Assembly: GCA_043774625.1 (NCBI GenBank)
Contig: JAYVTG010000105.1
Span: 1 to 43,683 of the forward strand
Direction: 5' to 3'
Source of the DNA: JAAFIP01 sp043774625
GTDB lineage: Bacteria > Pseudomonadota > Gammaproteobacteria > Burkholderiales > Burkholderiaceae_C
Length of the DNA: 43,683 nucleotides
Part shown: in pieces, positions 7,885 to 15,028 of the stretch
Numbering within the stretch: position 1 is the stretch's first letter
Layout of the letters: each line of letters starts with the position of its first letter
Translations under genes and position numbers: made by a program
Notes under the pieces: model-generated
The model's database searches: none
What the model saw: only the letters and a program-made list of their open reading frames with translations
Told to the model about the DNA's origin: nothing

Positions 7885-9693
7885 TTAGGCAAACACTGCA
7901 TCGGTGTCCATCAGCACTTTCGAGCCTGCACGCGCAGTGCGCATGAGGCTGGCAGTTTCCGGGAACAATTTGGCAAAATAAAACCGTGCCGTTTGCAGTT
8001 TGGCCAGGTAAAAACTGTCGGTGTTACCCGCCGCAATTTCGCGCAAAGCCACCTGCGCCATGCGTGCCCAAAAGTAACCGTGTACCAAATGGCCTGCCAC
8101 ACGCAGGTAGTCCACCGCCGCAGCGCCTACCTCGTCCGGGTTTTGAAAACCCTTGAACCCAATCTCGGTAGTGAACTTGGTCATCTGGTCGCCCAGCATG
8201 GCCAGCGGGTTGATGAACTCGGCCATCTTCTCGTTCACGCCTTCTTCTTCGACCAACTTGCCTACCAGCTTGCCAAACTTGGCCAGTGTGGCACCGTTGT
8301 TGGACAACACTTTGCGGCCCAGCAAGTCGAGTGATTGAATGGTGTTGGTACCTTCATAAATCATGTTGATGCGGTTGTCGCGCACATACTGTTCCATGCC
8401 CCATTCCTTGACAAAGCCGTGGCCGCCAAATACCTGCATGCACATATTGGTAGCAATGTGGCCGTTGTCGGTAGTAAAGGCTTTGACAATCGGGGTCAAC
8501 AGCGACAGCATTTCCCCACTGTCCTTGCGTACTTTTTCGTCAGGATGATGGTGCTCTTTGTCCAGCAACACCGCGCAAAACACAGCCAACGCACGGCCAC
8601 CCTCGGCATAGGCTTTGGCCGTGAGCAGCATTTTGCGCACGTCGGGGTGCACGATGATCGGGTCTGCCGGTTTGTCTTTGGCCTTGGGGCCCGACAGTGA
8701 ACGCATCTGGATGCGATCCTTAGCATAGGCCAGCGCGTTTTGGTACGCCACTTCGGTCAGCCCGAGCGACTGGTTGCCCACGCCCAGGCGAGCAGCGTTC
8801 ATCATCACAAACATGCCCTGCATGCCCTTGTTGGGTGCGCCCACCATGGTGCCTACGGCGCCGTCCAGCATCATTTGGCAGGTAGAGTTGCCGTGGATGC
8901 CCATCTTGTGTTCCAGGCCACCGCAGTAAATGCCGTTGCGCGTGCCCAAAGTTACATTACCATTGCCGTCCTTGTTCACATTGAACTTGGGCACGATAAA
9001 CAGGCTCACGCCCTTAATGCCGGGGGGCGCATCCGTCAAGCGTGCCAACACCAGATGGATGATGTTGCCCGCCATGTCATGTTCACCCGCGCTGATGAAA
9101 ATCTTGTTGCCGGTGATTTTGTACGTGCCGTCAGGCTGTGGCTCAGCCTTGGTGCGCATCAGGCCCAGGTCGGTACCGCAGTGTGGCTCGGTCAGGCACA
9201 TGGTTCCCGTCCACTCGCCGCTGGTCATTTTGTGCAGATACGTTTGCTTTTGCTCGTTTGTGCCGTGCGTGTGCAGGGCTGCGTGCGCGCCGTGCGTGAG
9301 GCCTGGGTACATGGTCCAGGCCTGGTTGGCACTGTTGAGCATTTCGTAAAAACACTGGTTCACCACCAATGGCAGACCCTGGCCGCCAAACTCGGGGGCG
9401 CAGGACAGGCCTGGCCAACCGCCAGCCACGTACTGCTGGTAGGCTTCCTTGAAACCCTTGGGGGTGGTCACGGCGTGGGTGGTTTGGTCAATCTTGCAAC
9501 CTTCCGCATCACCGCTGATGTTGAGCGGCAAAGCCACTTCAGACGCGAACTTGCCGCCTTCTTCCAGCACAGCGCTGATGGTGTCGGTGTCAATGTCGGC
9601 GTACTTGGGGATGGTCTTCAGGTCGTCGGTCACGTTTAGCAATTCGTTCATGACAAACTGCATGTCGCGCAAAGGGGGGGTATAGGTTGGCAT
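7885..9693 (-). CDS. Acyl-CoA dehydrogenase, long DmdC/FadE-like form
   Basis: A 602-residue FAD-dependent acyl-CoA dehydrogenase of the extended type found in betaproteobacterial fatty-acid operons and in DmdC. It begins MPTYTPPLRDMQFVMNELL, followed by the FAD/substrate segment MCLTEPHCGTDLGLMRTKAEP, the middle beta domain with a long loop, and the C-terminal helical domain containing IYEGTNTIQSLDLLGRK, where the catalytic glutamate sits. It performs the first oxidation of beta-oxidation and passes electrons to ETF. It is the first enzyme gene after the TetR regulator, preceding the DUF2147 gene by 30 bp. Confidence 0.93.
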   Translation of the reverse strand: MPTYTPPLRDMQFVMNELLNVTDDLKTIPKYADIDTDTISAVLEEGGKFASEVALPLNISGDAEGCKIDQTTHAVTTPKGFKEAYQQYVAGGWPGLSCAPEFGGQGLPLVVNQCFYEMLNSANQAWTMYPGLTHGAHAALHTHGTNEQKQTYLHKMTSGEWTGTMCLTEPHCGTDLGLMRTKAEPQPDGTYKITGNKIFISAGEHDMAGNIIHLVLARLTDAPPGIKGVSLFIVPKFNVNKDGNGNVTLGTRNGIYCGGLEHKMGIHGNSTCQMMLDGAVGTMVGAPNKGMQGMFVMMNAARLGVGNQSLGLTEVAYQNALAYAKDRIQMRSLSGPKAKDKPADPIIVHPDVRKMLLTAKAYAEGGRALAVFCAVLLDKEHHHPDEKVRKDSGEMLSLLTPIVKAFTTDNGHIATNMCMQVFGGHGFVKEWGMEQYVRDNRINMIYEGTNTIQSLDLLGRKVLSNNGATLAKFGKLVGKLVEEEGVNEKMAEFINPLAMLGDQMTKFTTEIGFKGFQNPDEVGAAAVDYLRVAGHLVHGYFWARMAQVALREIAAGNTDSFYLAKLQTARFYFAKLFPETASLMRTARAGSKVLMDTDAVFA

Positions 9694-9755
9694 GGTGGTT
9701 TCTTTCTCAAATACAAAAAATTAAATCAACACGGTAGGCAATGTGGTAGAAGGGT

Positions 9756-10496
9756 TTACTTCTTTTTTGCTATATTTTTAGTAGCTGCTCGCGCATATTC
9801 CACGCTGGCATTACCTGTTTTTGTGGTTCCATAGCGCTGCAAGATGTTCTCAAAGCCTTGCAGCGCGCGTTCTATCGAACCTGGCGTTTTTAAAAATCGT
9901 GCTTCGTAGTGCAAGGCCAAAATCAGACCATGGATTTCAAACATGACCTGCTCTGGGTTGGCCGTGGCATCCATATGCCCAGCCTCTTGCGCATTGGTAA
10001 TGGCGCGGTGCACGGCAGAGAGCCAAATCTTGACGGAAGACGCGATCGCGTCGCGCACCGGGCCGGGCCTGTCGTCAAATTCGACCGCACCGCTGATATA
10101 CAGGCAACCCGAGTCAATCTCGACCGAGGTGCGCTTCATCCAGTTGTCAAACAGGGCCCGCATACGCGGCAGGCCACGCGGCGCTTGCAGCGCGGGGTAG
10201 AACACTTCTTGTTCAAAGCGATGGTGGTATTCGCGCACCACAGATATTTGCAGCTCTTCACGCGAACCAAAATGCGCAAACACGCCAGACTTGCTCATCT
10301 GCGTGACTTCGGCCAACGCACCGATGCTCAAACCCTCTAGACCAATTTGCGTGGCCAAGCCCAAGGCGGCTTCGACTATAGTGGCCTTGGTTTGCTGACC
10401 CTTGTGCTGACCCTTGTGCAGGCTTTTGGCTGACGCAACTACCCCTGCTGCTGCACGTGGCCTGGCTGGGCGGTCTGACAAAGCGGGATCTGACAT
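9756..10496 (-). CDS. TetR/AcrR repressor of the beta-oxidation operon, repeat-derived C-terminus
   Basis: A 246-residue TetR-family regulator. The helix-turn-helix lies in ATIVEAALGLATQIGLEGLSIGALAEVTQMSKSGVFAHFGSREEL, and the rest is the ligand domain (TetR_C family), presumably sensing acyl-CoA. The open frame continues upstream to a TTG at 10541, but that would put a palindromic operator inside the gene, so the ATG at 10496 is preferred. The last 17 or so residues (ASVEYARAATKNIAKKK) are encoded by a copy of the dispersed 44-bp element, so the original C-terminus has been replaced or extended. Divisional order suggests it heads the downstream acyl-CoA operon. Confidence 0.88.
   Translation of the reverse strand: MSDPALSDRPARPRAAAGVVASAKSLHKGQHKGQQTKATIVEAALGLATQIGLEGLSIGALAEVTQMSKSGVFAHFGSREELQISVVREYHHRFEQEVFYPALQAPRGLPRMRALFDNWMKRTSVEIDSGCLYISGAVEFDDRPGPVRDAIASSVKIWLSAVHRAITNAQEAGHMDATANPEQVMFEIHGLILALHYEARFLKTPGSIERALQGFENILQRYGTTKTGNASVEYARAATKNIAKKK
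9768..9809 (-). repeat. Dispersed 44-bp element, copy 1 (in TetR gene 3' end)
   Basis: Matches the family consensus: GCCAGCGTGGAATATGCGC, then GAGCAGCTACTAAA and an A/T stretch closing with ATAGCAA. It lies in the sense direction of the TetR gene and supplies its last codons. Confidence 0.9.
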
Positions 10497-10515
10497 GATT
10501 TTGCAATTACAAAAA

Positions 10516-10529
10516 AGAACGATCGTGCT
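10516..10529. promoter_or_regulatory. Putative TetR operator
   Basis: A 14-bp near-palindrome, AGAACGATCGTGCT, with the central 8 bases perfect (ACGATCGT), 20 bp upstream of the preferred TetR start. Position and symmetry suit autoregulation by a TetR dimer. No -35/-10 pair could be assigned with confidence. Confidence 0.5.
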
Positions 10530-10685
10530 ATTTTGCAGCAAATTCTGGCTTTGTGCAAAAACAATACGTTTTTAGAGGTAATTAACTATTGCGGCTCGGT
10601 GCAAACCCTCGGGCTGCTCTTGGGGTTGCTCTTGTACGCTGGATGAGGGGGGTTTCGTGCGTAGTTTTCGTGTTTTGCTCATGTA

Positions 10686-10759
10686 CGCAGGGTGAGCGTA
10701 TGCTGCAGCCCCTCATGTAGGAGTACCTAAAATCGGGTCAACAGCATACGCTCACCCTG
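10686..10759. repeat. Conserved-loop hairpin A
   Basis: Perfect 18-bp inverted repeat, 10688-10705 with 10742-10759 (CAGGGTGAGCGTATGCTG and its complement), enclosing a 36-nt loop containing CTCATGTAGGAGTACCTAAA. The loop is shared with hairpins B, C and D; the arms are shared with C. It lies between the FAH gene and the TetR gene. Confidence 0.9.
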
Positions 10760-10768
10760 CCGCGTTGG

Positions 10769-10833
10769 TGGTGGGCGCGCCGAAGAGCAGCAACCTGTGA
10801 GTGTGTCGGTATTCAACCGTTGCGCGCCCACCA
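10769..10833. repeat. Inverted repeat between hairpins A and B
   Basis: An 11-bp perfect inverted repeat, TGGTGGGCGCG at 10769-10779 and its complement at 10823-10833, with a 43-nt loop. It completes a cluster of three consecutive hairpins in the 453-bp gap 10542-10993. Apart from these hairpins and the operator, nothing coding was seen in the gap. Confidence 0.7.
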
Positions 10834-10842
10834 TTTCAAGGC

Positions 10843-10914
10843 TTGGCTAAGTGTTTGCGGGCTCCACGATTTATGCGTATCGCATCATGAGCGGAACCGC
10901 AAACACCTAGCCAA
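10843..10914. repeat. Conserved-loop hairpin B
   Basis: Arms of 18 bp at 10843-10860 and 10897-10914 (TTGGCTAAGTGTTTGCGG and its complement, one mismatch) around a 36-nt loop. Read on the minus strand the loop matches that of A, C and D (CGCTCATGATGCG, TACGCATAAATCG). The arms are unlike those of A, C and D. Confidence 0.88.
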
Positions 10915-10993
10915 GACCGTACAAGAGCGCACCCCGAACCGTAAAAACCCAGCCAAGCCCATACTCGACACAAACAATGCGTGACACAAAAGA

Positions 10994-11848
10994 CTAAGCA
11001 GCCTTCTTGTAAGCAACCACCACCTGCCGCTGCTCCCCCAGCCCCTCAATTCCCAAAGTCATCACATCGCCCTTCTTCAAAAAGCGCGGGGGCTTCAGGC
11101 CCATGCCTACGCCGGGGGGCGTGCCGGTGGTGATCACGTCACCGGGTAGCAGGGTCATAAACTGGCTCACATAGCTCACAATTTTGGCCACTCCAAAAAC
11201 CATGGTCTTGGTATTGCCGGTTTGCATGCGCTGGCCGTTCAGGTCTAGCCACATGGACAGTTTTTGCACATTGGCCATCTCGTCGCGCGTGGCCAGCCAC
11301 GGGCCGATGGGGCCAAAGGTATCGCAACCCTTGCCTTTGTCCCACTGCGGGCCGCGTTCCAGTTGGTATTCGCGTTCGCTCAGGTCGTTTACTAATGCGT
11401 AACCCGCTACAAAATTAAGAGCGTCTTTTTGGCTCACGTATTGCGCCTTGGTACCAATGACGATACCCAGCTCGACTTCCCAATCGCTTTTGGCCGAGGC
11501 TTTGGGCAGCATGACGTTGTCGTTGGGGCCCACGATGCAACTGGTGGCCTTCATGAACACGATGGGCTCTTTGGGAATCGGCATGCCCGCCTCGGCCGCG
11601 TGGTCAGAATAATTGAGGCCGATGGCGATGAACTTGCCCACGTTGGCAATGGGGCAGGCTATGCGCGGCGTGCCTTTGACGCGAGGCAGTTTGAGGGGGT
11701 CGAGCTTGCGCAGCTTGGCCAACGCGGCGTCAGACAACTGATCGGGGCCAATGTCTTTAACCACCGCGCTCAGGTCGCGCAGTTGGCCGTCGCAGTCATA
11801 GATGCCGGGCTTTTCTTTGCCGGGGTTGCCGTAACGCACAAGTTTCAT
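10994..11848 (-). CDS. Fumarylacetoacetate hydrolase family protein (2,4-diketo-3-deoxy-sugar-acid hydrolase-like)
   Basis: A 284-residue FAH-family enzyme. The first 70 residues form the short N-terminal domain; the catalytic domain starts FIAIGLNYSDHAAEAG and carries the metal-binding acids in SDWEVELGIVIG and NDLSEREYQLE, with GDVITTGTPPGVGMG near the C-terminus. The close match to ureidoglycolate-lyase-like / diketo-deoxy-sugar-acid hydrolases, and the adjacent SDR resembling 2-keto-3-deoxy-L-fuconate dehydrogenase, suggest cleavage of 2,4-diketo-3-deoxy-L-fuconate or -rhamnonate to pyruvate and lactate. This specific substrate is inferred from the pair, not from a diagnostic residue. Minus-strand neighbour order: SDR first, this gene 31 bp later. 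Confidence 0.88.
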   Translation of the reverse strand: MKLVRYGNPGKEKPGIYDCDGQLRDLSAVVKDIGPDQLSDAALAKLRKLDPLKLPRVKGTPRIACPIANVGKFIAIGLNYSDHAAEAGMPIPKEPIVFMKATSCIVGPNDNVMLPKASAKSDWEVELGIVIGTKAQYVSQKDALNFVAGYALVNDLSEREYQLERGPQWDKGKGCDTFGPIGPWLATRDEMANVQKLSMWLDLNGQRMQTGNTKTMVFGVAKIVSYVSQFMTLLPGDVITTGTPPGVGMGLKPPRFLKKGDVMTLGIEGLGEQRQVVVAYKKAA

Positions 11849-11879
11849 GGGGTCTCGCTTTCTTTTGTAGTGGATAAAG

Positions 11880-12614
11880 TCAAATGCTGATGCCGCCGTC
11901 TACCGTGAACACTTGGCCGGTGGCAAAAACCGATTCGTCGCTGGCCAAGTACACCACGATGGGCGCAATCTCATGCGCCTGCGCCAGCCGCCCCATGGGT
12001 TGGCGGGCGATAAAGTTTTTGCGCGCCTCCACCGGGTCGGCGTAGCTGTTGATGCGATCGCCCAGGGACGGCGTATCCACCGTGCCCGGCGCAATGGCGT
12101 TGCAGCGAATGCCCTGGGTGACAAAGTCTGCTGCCACCGATTTGGTCAGGCCAATCACCGCCGCCTTGGTGCTGCCGTAGGCAAAACGGTTAGGCAAACC
12201 TTTGATGCTGCTGCACACGCTGGCCATGTTGATAATGCTGCCGCCGCCATTGGCCAGCATGCGCGGCAAGGCGGCTTGAATGGTCCAGAACTGGGCGCGC
12301 ACATTCAAATTGAAAGCAAACTCCCAGTCTTCATCGGTCGCCTGAAGTACCGAGCCGTTGTGCACAAAGCCTGCGCAGTTGAACAACACGTTGAATGGCG
12401 GGTGTTTGGCTATCAGCGCCTGAATGGCCGCTTTATCCAGCACATCCAGCTGGGCGGTGCTGACATTGGCTACGCCCGCATAGTTTTGCAACAGCTCAGG
12501 GTTGATGTCAGTCGCCAGCACCTGCGCACCCTGCGCCGCCATGGCCAGCACGCTGGCACGGCCAATGCCCTGGCCCGCAGCGGTTACCAATACAGTCTTA
12601 CCATTTAGTCGCAT
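11880..12614 (-). CDS. SDR oxidoreductase, 2-keto-3-deoxy-L-fuconate dehydrogenase-like
   Basis: A 244-residue classical SDR with all key residues: cofactor loop TAAGQGIGRA, NCAG motif, catalytic Ser in MASVCSSIKG, Tyr and Lys in FAYGSTKAAV, and the C-terminal GQVFTVDGG. It resembles the DHRS6 / KDF-dehydrogenase group, which oxidises 2-keto-3-deoxy sugar acids with NAD. The FAH hydrolase that follows could split its product. The frame can start at a GTG at 12632; the ATG at 12614 gives the usual MRLNGKTVLVTAAG start and is chosen, although no strong ribosome-binding site is visible for either. Upstream lies the outer boundary of the integron remnant. Confidence 0.87.
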   Translation of the reverse strand: MRLNGKTVLVTAAGQGIGRASVLAMAAQGAQVLATDINPELLQNYAGVANVSTAQLDVLDKAAIQALIAKHPPFNVLFNCAGFVHNGSVLQATDEDWEFAFNLNVRAQFWTIQAALPRMLANGGGSIINMASVCSSIKGLPNRFAYGSTKAAVIGLTKSVAADFVTQGIRCNAIAPGTVDTPSLGDRINSYADPVEARKNFIARQPMGRLAQAHEIAPIVVYLASDESVFATGQVFTVDGGISI

Positions 12615-12656
12615 ACAGTAGTCTTGATTCACTTTTTACTATGAAAACAGACAAAT

Positions 12657-12696
12657 GCCAGCGTGGAATATGCGCGAGAAGCTATTAAATTCGTAG
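12657..12696 (+). repeat. Dispersed 44-bp element, copy 2 (integron boundary)
   Basis: GCCAGCGTGGAATATGCGC followed by GAGAAGCTATTAAA and a degenerate closing TCGTAG. Intergenic. It lies between the SDR gene and the last gene cassette, where the attC of that cassette would be expected, and no convincing attC is left there. Confidence 0.88.
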
Positions 12697-12756
12697 TTCA
12701 ATGGATCTGTACAGCTTTTCGCACATCTCTTCTCGAATGATGGATTAGCGTCTCCG

Positions 12757-13335
12757 CTAGGGCAAGGTGAGTGTTCGATGAAACCATTTGAGGTCCCTGG
12801 TGCAAGCTGGCAGCTTGCTGCCATAGATGTCTGTGTACTCAAGGTTCAGTGACAACTTTCCAAGGGCCTCTCGCGCCTTGTTCCGTGATAGCTGAAATCT
12901 GCCACCTAAACTTGGATCGGATAACTCAAGCAACACCATCTCCCCCGCGACGGGAATGCTCCTTCCGCCCGTTTCTCCGGTGAAGTTTGCCCAGGCGATC
13001 CCGGGCAGCAATTCCGGCATGTTGGCTATGAGTGGCATTGATGGATCTGCAGCGCCTAGAACTGTCAGCTTTTTCACAATTAGCGGGCCCGTGCCATTGT
13101 TTCGAATCTTGACGTAGATCGCGTTCTCATAGTCGCCAACTGTGATGTACGGAAGTGGACGAACGCTAAGGCAATTGTGTGTACGCTGATGTTTCAGTGC
13201 ACGCCAAGTGAAAACAACGGAAATCAAAGAGATCAGGAAGGCTAGTAGCGCAACAACTGCACTTGCCATCGCTGAAACAGCGTTGGCAACCTCGTGGTTT
13301 GCTTTCAAGAATGTGAAAATGTCACCTAGGCTCAT
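12757..13335 (-). CDS. Gene-cassette protein, membrane-anchored, unknown function
   Basis: A 192-residue protein that I do not recognise. Residues about 18-43 form one hydrophobic helix (VANAVSAMASAVVALLAFLISLISVVF), followed by a basic WRALKHQR and a soluble beta-rich domain with IYVKIRNNGTGPLIVKKLTVLG, which looks like an immunoglobulin-like or jelly-roll strand pattern. This suggests an inner-membrane anchor with a cytosolic or periplasmic domain. The start ATG is 8 bp from the conserved GTTAGGC core of the preceding attC site, the spacing expected of an integron cassette gene. Its own downstream attC is not convincing. Confidence 0.8.
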   Translation of the reverse strand: MSLGDIFTFLKANHEVANAVSAMASAVVALLAFLISLISVVFTWRALKHQRTHNCLSVRPLPYITVGDYENAIYVKIRNNGTGPLIVKKLTVLGAADPSMPLIANMPELLPGIAWANFTGETGGRSIPVAGEMVLLELSDPSLGGRFQLSRNKAREALGKLSLNLEYTDIYGSKLPACTRDLKWFHRTLTLP

Positions 13336-13342
13336 GTGTGGT

Positions 13343-13402
13343 GCCTAACGTGGCGTTAAGCGGCGTGCCGAAGGCGCGTCCCGCTTGAGTGCAAGATTAG
13401 AC
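13343..13402 (-). other. attC recombination site
   Basis: A compact 60-bp attC read on the minus strand: R'' box GTCTAAT at 13402-13396, an imperfect palindrome (CTCAAGCGGGACGCGCC ... GGCACGCCGCTTAACGCC) and R' box GTTAGGC at 13349-13343. On the plus strand it closely resembles the aadA-type attC of class 1 integrons (TAAC, GTTAAGC, GCTTGA, TTAGACA in the same order). It separates two minus-strand cassette genes. Confidence 0.9.
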
Positions 13403-13412
13403 AATATGAGCA

Positions 13413-13703
13413 TCATTCGTCCCGGTTTTTGGCGCAGGCAAAACACTCGTCTCCTTGGTGATCTTCAACAACCTCCTTGACCAGGTCAGTCATTTCTCGC
13501 CTGTCTTTGAACACGGCTTCGAGTTCTCCATTGGAGAGCTTGTAGTTTCCTAGCTTATAAGCACTTTCAATATCTTCACTTCCTGCATAAATGCAATCGT
13601 CATGATATTCACATTTCTCAAGAACATTTGCTTCAAGTGCGAGTTCCATGGCGACACCAAGTTTTCCTTCGTGTTCTTCCATCATTTGTTTTGCACCACC
13701 CAT
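13413..13703 (-). CDS. Gene-cassette protein, small acidic, unknown function
   Basis: A 96-residue acidic protein, not recognised. It has several cysteines including CEYHDDC in the middle and CFAC near the C-terminus, which could bind a metal, and is otherwise helical and Glu-rich. The ATG at 13703 has a good AAGGAG ribosome-binding site and lies 18 bp from the GTTGGAT core of the attI-like site, making this the first cassette next to the integrase remnant. Its stop is followed 10 bp later by the R'' box of an attC. The segment is more AT-rich than its chromosomal surroundings. Confidence 0.82.
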   Translation of the reverse strand: MGGAKQMMEEHEGKLGVAMELALEANVLEKCEYHDDCIYAGSEDIESAYKLGNYKLSNGELEAVFKDRREMTDLVKEVVEDHQGDECFACAKNRDE

Positions 13704-13721
13704 AATTCACTCCTTGATAAA

Positions 13722-13845
13722 ATCCAACTCAATATAGAGAGACAGCAATCAGCTGCCCAAACAAGGGATTCGTCTGCCTACCATCGGCGGCGATATGACA
13801 CTGAAAGCCTTGCCAGGTAAGGCTTTCAAGCGATATGCCGACTTG
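13722..13845 (-). other. attI-like site of integron remnant 1
   Basis: The region between the intI remnant and the first cassette. It ends in the core site GTTGGAT (minus strand, 13728-13722), a perfect GTTRRRY. The whole stretch is homologous to 16598-16721 next to the second intI remnant, about 80 percent identical by eye, as expected for two copies of one attI. A 42-codon open frame that crosses it is not conserved in the second copy. Confidence 0.7.
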
Positions 13846-14065
13846 ATGAACAGTCATAACAACTCCAAAAAAACCACCACGCCTGTTTTCAATTCTATTC
13901 GGCTGCTGGATCAGTTAAGGGAACAAATTCGTTACTTGCACTATAGCTTACGCACCAAAGAGGTGAACGTGTGTGTGGTGAAAAAATTTATTTATTTTCA
14001 ACACACGCGAGATCTGAAAACGATGCGGCTGCAGTATGCATTTTTACCAATCCTTATGGCCAGTA
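13846..14065 (+). pseudogene. intI: Integron integrase intI, 5' remnant 1
   Basis: The N-terminus of an integron tyrosine recombinase: MNSHNNSKKTTTPVFNS, then LLDQLREQIRYLHYSLRT, which is nearly identical to the start of IntI1 (VLDQLRERIRYLHYSLRT), then KKFIYFQHTRD where IntI1 has RAFIRFHGVRH. Similarity fades through LKTMRLQYAFLPIL; in another frame the same bases resemble the AAxVxAFLTxLA helix, so at least one frameshift is present. The catalytic domain (R..HxxR..Y) is absent. The remnant stops at copy 3 of the dispersed element, whose bases then continue the frame to a stop at 14151. It is divergent from the cassettes, the normal integron arrangement. Confidence 0.88.
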
Positions 14066-14106
14066 GCCAGCGTGGAATATGCGCAACCAGCTATAAAAAT
14101 AGTAGT
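14066..14106 (+). repeat. Dispersed 44-bp element, copy 3 (truncates intI remnant 1)
   Basis: GCCAGCGTGGAATATGCGC followed by AACCAGCTATAAAA and a closing ATAGTAG. It sits exactly where recognisable intI sequence ends, in the same orientation as copies 2 and 4. Confidence 0.9.
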
Positions 14107-14114
14107 ACCGTGGA

Positions 14115-14165
14115 GCTAAGCTGCGGCTTGTTTACGCACCGTCTGACTTGAACGAGCAGTTATGG
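14115..14165 (-). other. Degenerate attC site
   Basis: Read on the minus strand it starts CCATAACTGCTCGTTCAAGTC, close to the TAACAATTCGTTCAAGCC half of class 1 attC sites, and ends GCTTAGC. R'' and R' boxes deviate from consensus. It follows another attC after about 50 bp with no gene between, so it may be the left-over of a lost or empty cassette, cut by copy 3 of the repeat. Confidence 0.6.
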
Positions 14166-14216
14166 AGCGCCAGTCCTTTGCGCCAAAATCCGGCGCAAAT
14201 GATGCGGATCGGAAAA

Positions 14217-14268
14217 CGCTAACTGAGCTTGGTAGAAGGAAACGTGATGCCTGACCAAACAGTTAAGT
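14217..14268 (-). other. attC site of the HigBA cassette
   Basis: Minus strand: R'' box ACTTAAC (14268-14262), one base after the higA stop, and R' box GTTAGCG (14223-14217). The inner bases TAACTGTTTGGT pair with ACCAAGCTCAGTTA, giving the imperfect hairpin of a short attC of about 52 bp. Confidence 0.72.
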
Positions 14269-14269
14269 T

Positions 14270-14557
14270 TCACGCCACTTGCAAGACGAGGCGTTTACCG
14301 CAGGCTTTGACATACTTGCGCAGTGTTGCGACAGACGGAGAATGCTTTCCTGTTGCAAGCGCACGCTCCAACCGGGCGATTGCTGGTGCCTGTGTCCCCA
14401 TACGTTCAGCGACATCGGCTTGGGACAGCCCAGCTTCTTGACGGGCTTTGAGCAAACAATCCAATAGCTCCGATTCCTCGCGTGTAATCCGCTCAACCTC
14501 AGCACGAACGCCGGGACGTTGCATCAGTGCTTTGACAACTTGATCATGAGTGCGCAT
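14270..14557 (-). CDS. higA: HigA-type antitoxin, XRE-family HTH
   Basis: A 95-residue antitoxin with a lambda-repressor-like helix-turn-helix at about residues 40-80 (GLSQADVAERMGTQAPAIARLERALATGKHSPSVATLRKYVKACG). It binds and neutralises the HigB toxin and represses the operon. It overlaps the 3' end of higB by 14 bp, which is the standard toxin-first higBA order. The pair is carried as an integron cassette: an attC R'' box follows one base after its stop. Toxin-antitoxin cassettes are known stabilisers of chromosomal integron arrays. Confidence 0.9.
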   Translation of the reverse strand: MRTHDQVVKALMQRPGVRAEVERITREESELLDCLLKARQEAGLSQADVAERMGTQAPAIARLERALATGKHSPSVATLRKYVKACGKRLVLQVA

Positions 14558-14876
14558 GTTTGATTTCCTTCAATCGTGATTCCGCAACGGCCAACTCTCG
14601 CAACGGGGTTTTGTCTGTTTTCTTGACAAAGCTGTGAAGCATCACAACTCGCCGACCAATAATGGTGCAAAAGAACACTCTGGCAATACCTTCAGCACCT
14701 TTCAGGCGAAGCTCAAACAAGCCGTTGCCGAACGCCTTGGTATGAGGCTCACCCAAATTTGGACCCAGTGCCTGCATCCTTCTGGTGAGAACGATGTATC
14801 GAGCAGCAAGCGTATCCGGTAGGGCAAGAATCTCTTGTTGCACAGCTTCGCTGTAGTAGGTTACGAGATAGTCCAC
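14544..14876 (-). CDS. higB: HigB-type toxin, RelE superfamily mRNA interferase
   Basis: A 110-residue protein of the phage Gp49-like / HigB family, predicted to cleave mRNA on the ribosome. Diagnostic stretches are FELRLKGAEGIARVFFCTIIGRRVVMLHSFVKKTDKTP, where the family has ELR, R and the HxFxKKxxKTP motif; all basic catalytic residues appear intact. The start is a GTG at 14876; an upstream ATG is out of frame. A palindromic operator lies 9 bp upstream, so the cassette carries its own promoter and control region instead of relying on the integron promoter. Confidence 0.9.
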   Translation of the reverse strand: MDYLVTYYSEAVQQEILALPDTLAARYIVLTRRMQALGPNLGEPHTKAFGNGLFELRLKGAEGIARVFFCTIIGRRVVMLHSFVKKTDKTPLRELAVAESRLKEIKHAHS

Positions 14877-14885
14877 TCGGGCATG

Positions 14886-14901
14886 ATAACAAAAATGTTA
14901 T
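14886..14901. promoter_or_regulatory. Palindromic operator of higBA
   Basis: A perfect inverted repeat ATAACA-AAAA-TGTTAT directly upstream of the higB GTG start, followed by another TTTTAACA half site. Position and symmetry fit autorepression by the HigA HTH dimer. Confidence 0.65.
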
Positions 14902-14923
14902 GTTTTAACAACCTGTTTTCTGA

Positions 14924-15028
14924 AACCAACTTAGATGCCGGACAGGCGACTGAGGGTGTTTCCCAGGAAACCAGACTATTGATCAGGTTTTTGCACTTGT
15001 AGGGGAGTCAATATAGGAAATGTTAGGT
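14924..15028 (-). other. attC site after cassette gene 15023-15691
   Basis: The R'' box ACCTAAC (15028-15022, minus strand) is perfect and contains the gene's TAA stop. The R' end is a weaker GTTGGTT at 14930-14924. A hairpin GGTTTCC/GGGAAAC lies inside. About 105 bp, within the normal attC range. Confidence 0.6.

Noticed and set aside
10686..10914. Hairpins A and B as ordinary rho-independent terminators
   Set aside because: Loops are 36 nt and no T-tract follows on either strand; they may still affect transcripts.
12697..12756. An attC after the last cassette gene
   Set aside because: Weak boxes (GCTAATC, ATTGAAC) exist but no palindrome joins them.
13729..13857. A 42-codon minus-strand frame crossing attI-like site 1
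   Set aside because: In the homologous second copy at 16598-16721 the frame stops after 14 codons, so the conservation is of the site, not of a protein.
13795..14151. 118-codon plus-strand frame as an intact gene
   Set aside because: It only joins attI sequence, a truncated intI N-terminus and repeat copy 3; the intI ATG is at 13846 and the catalytic domain is missing.
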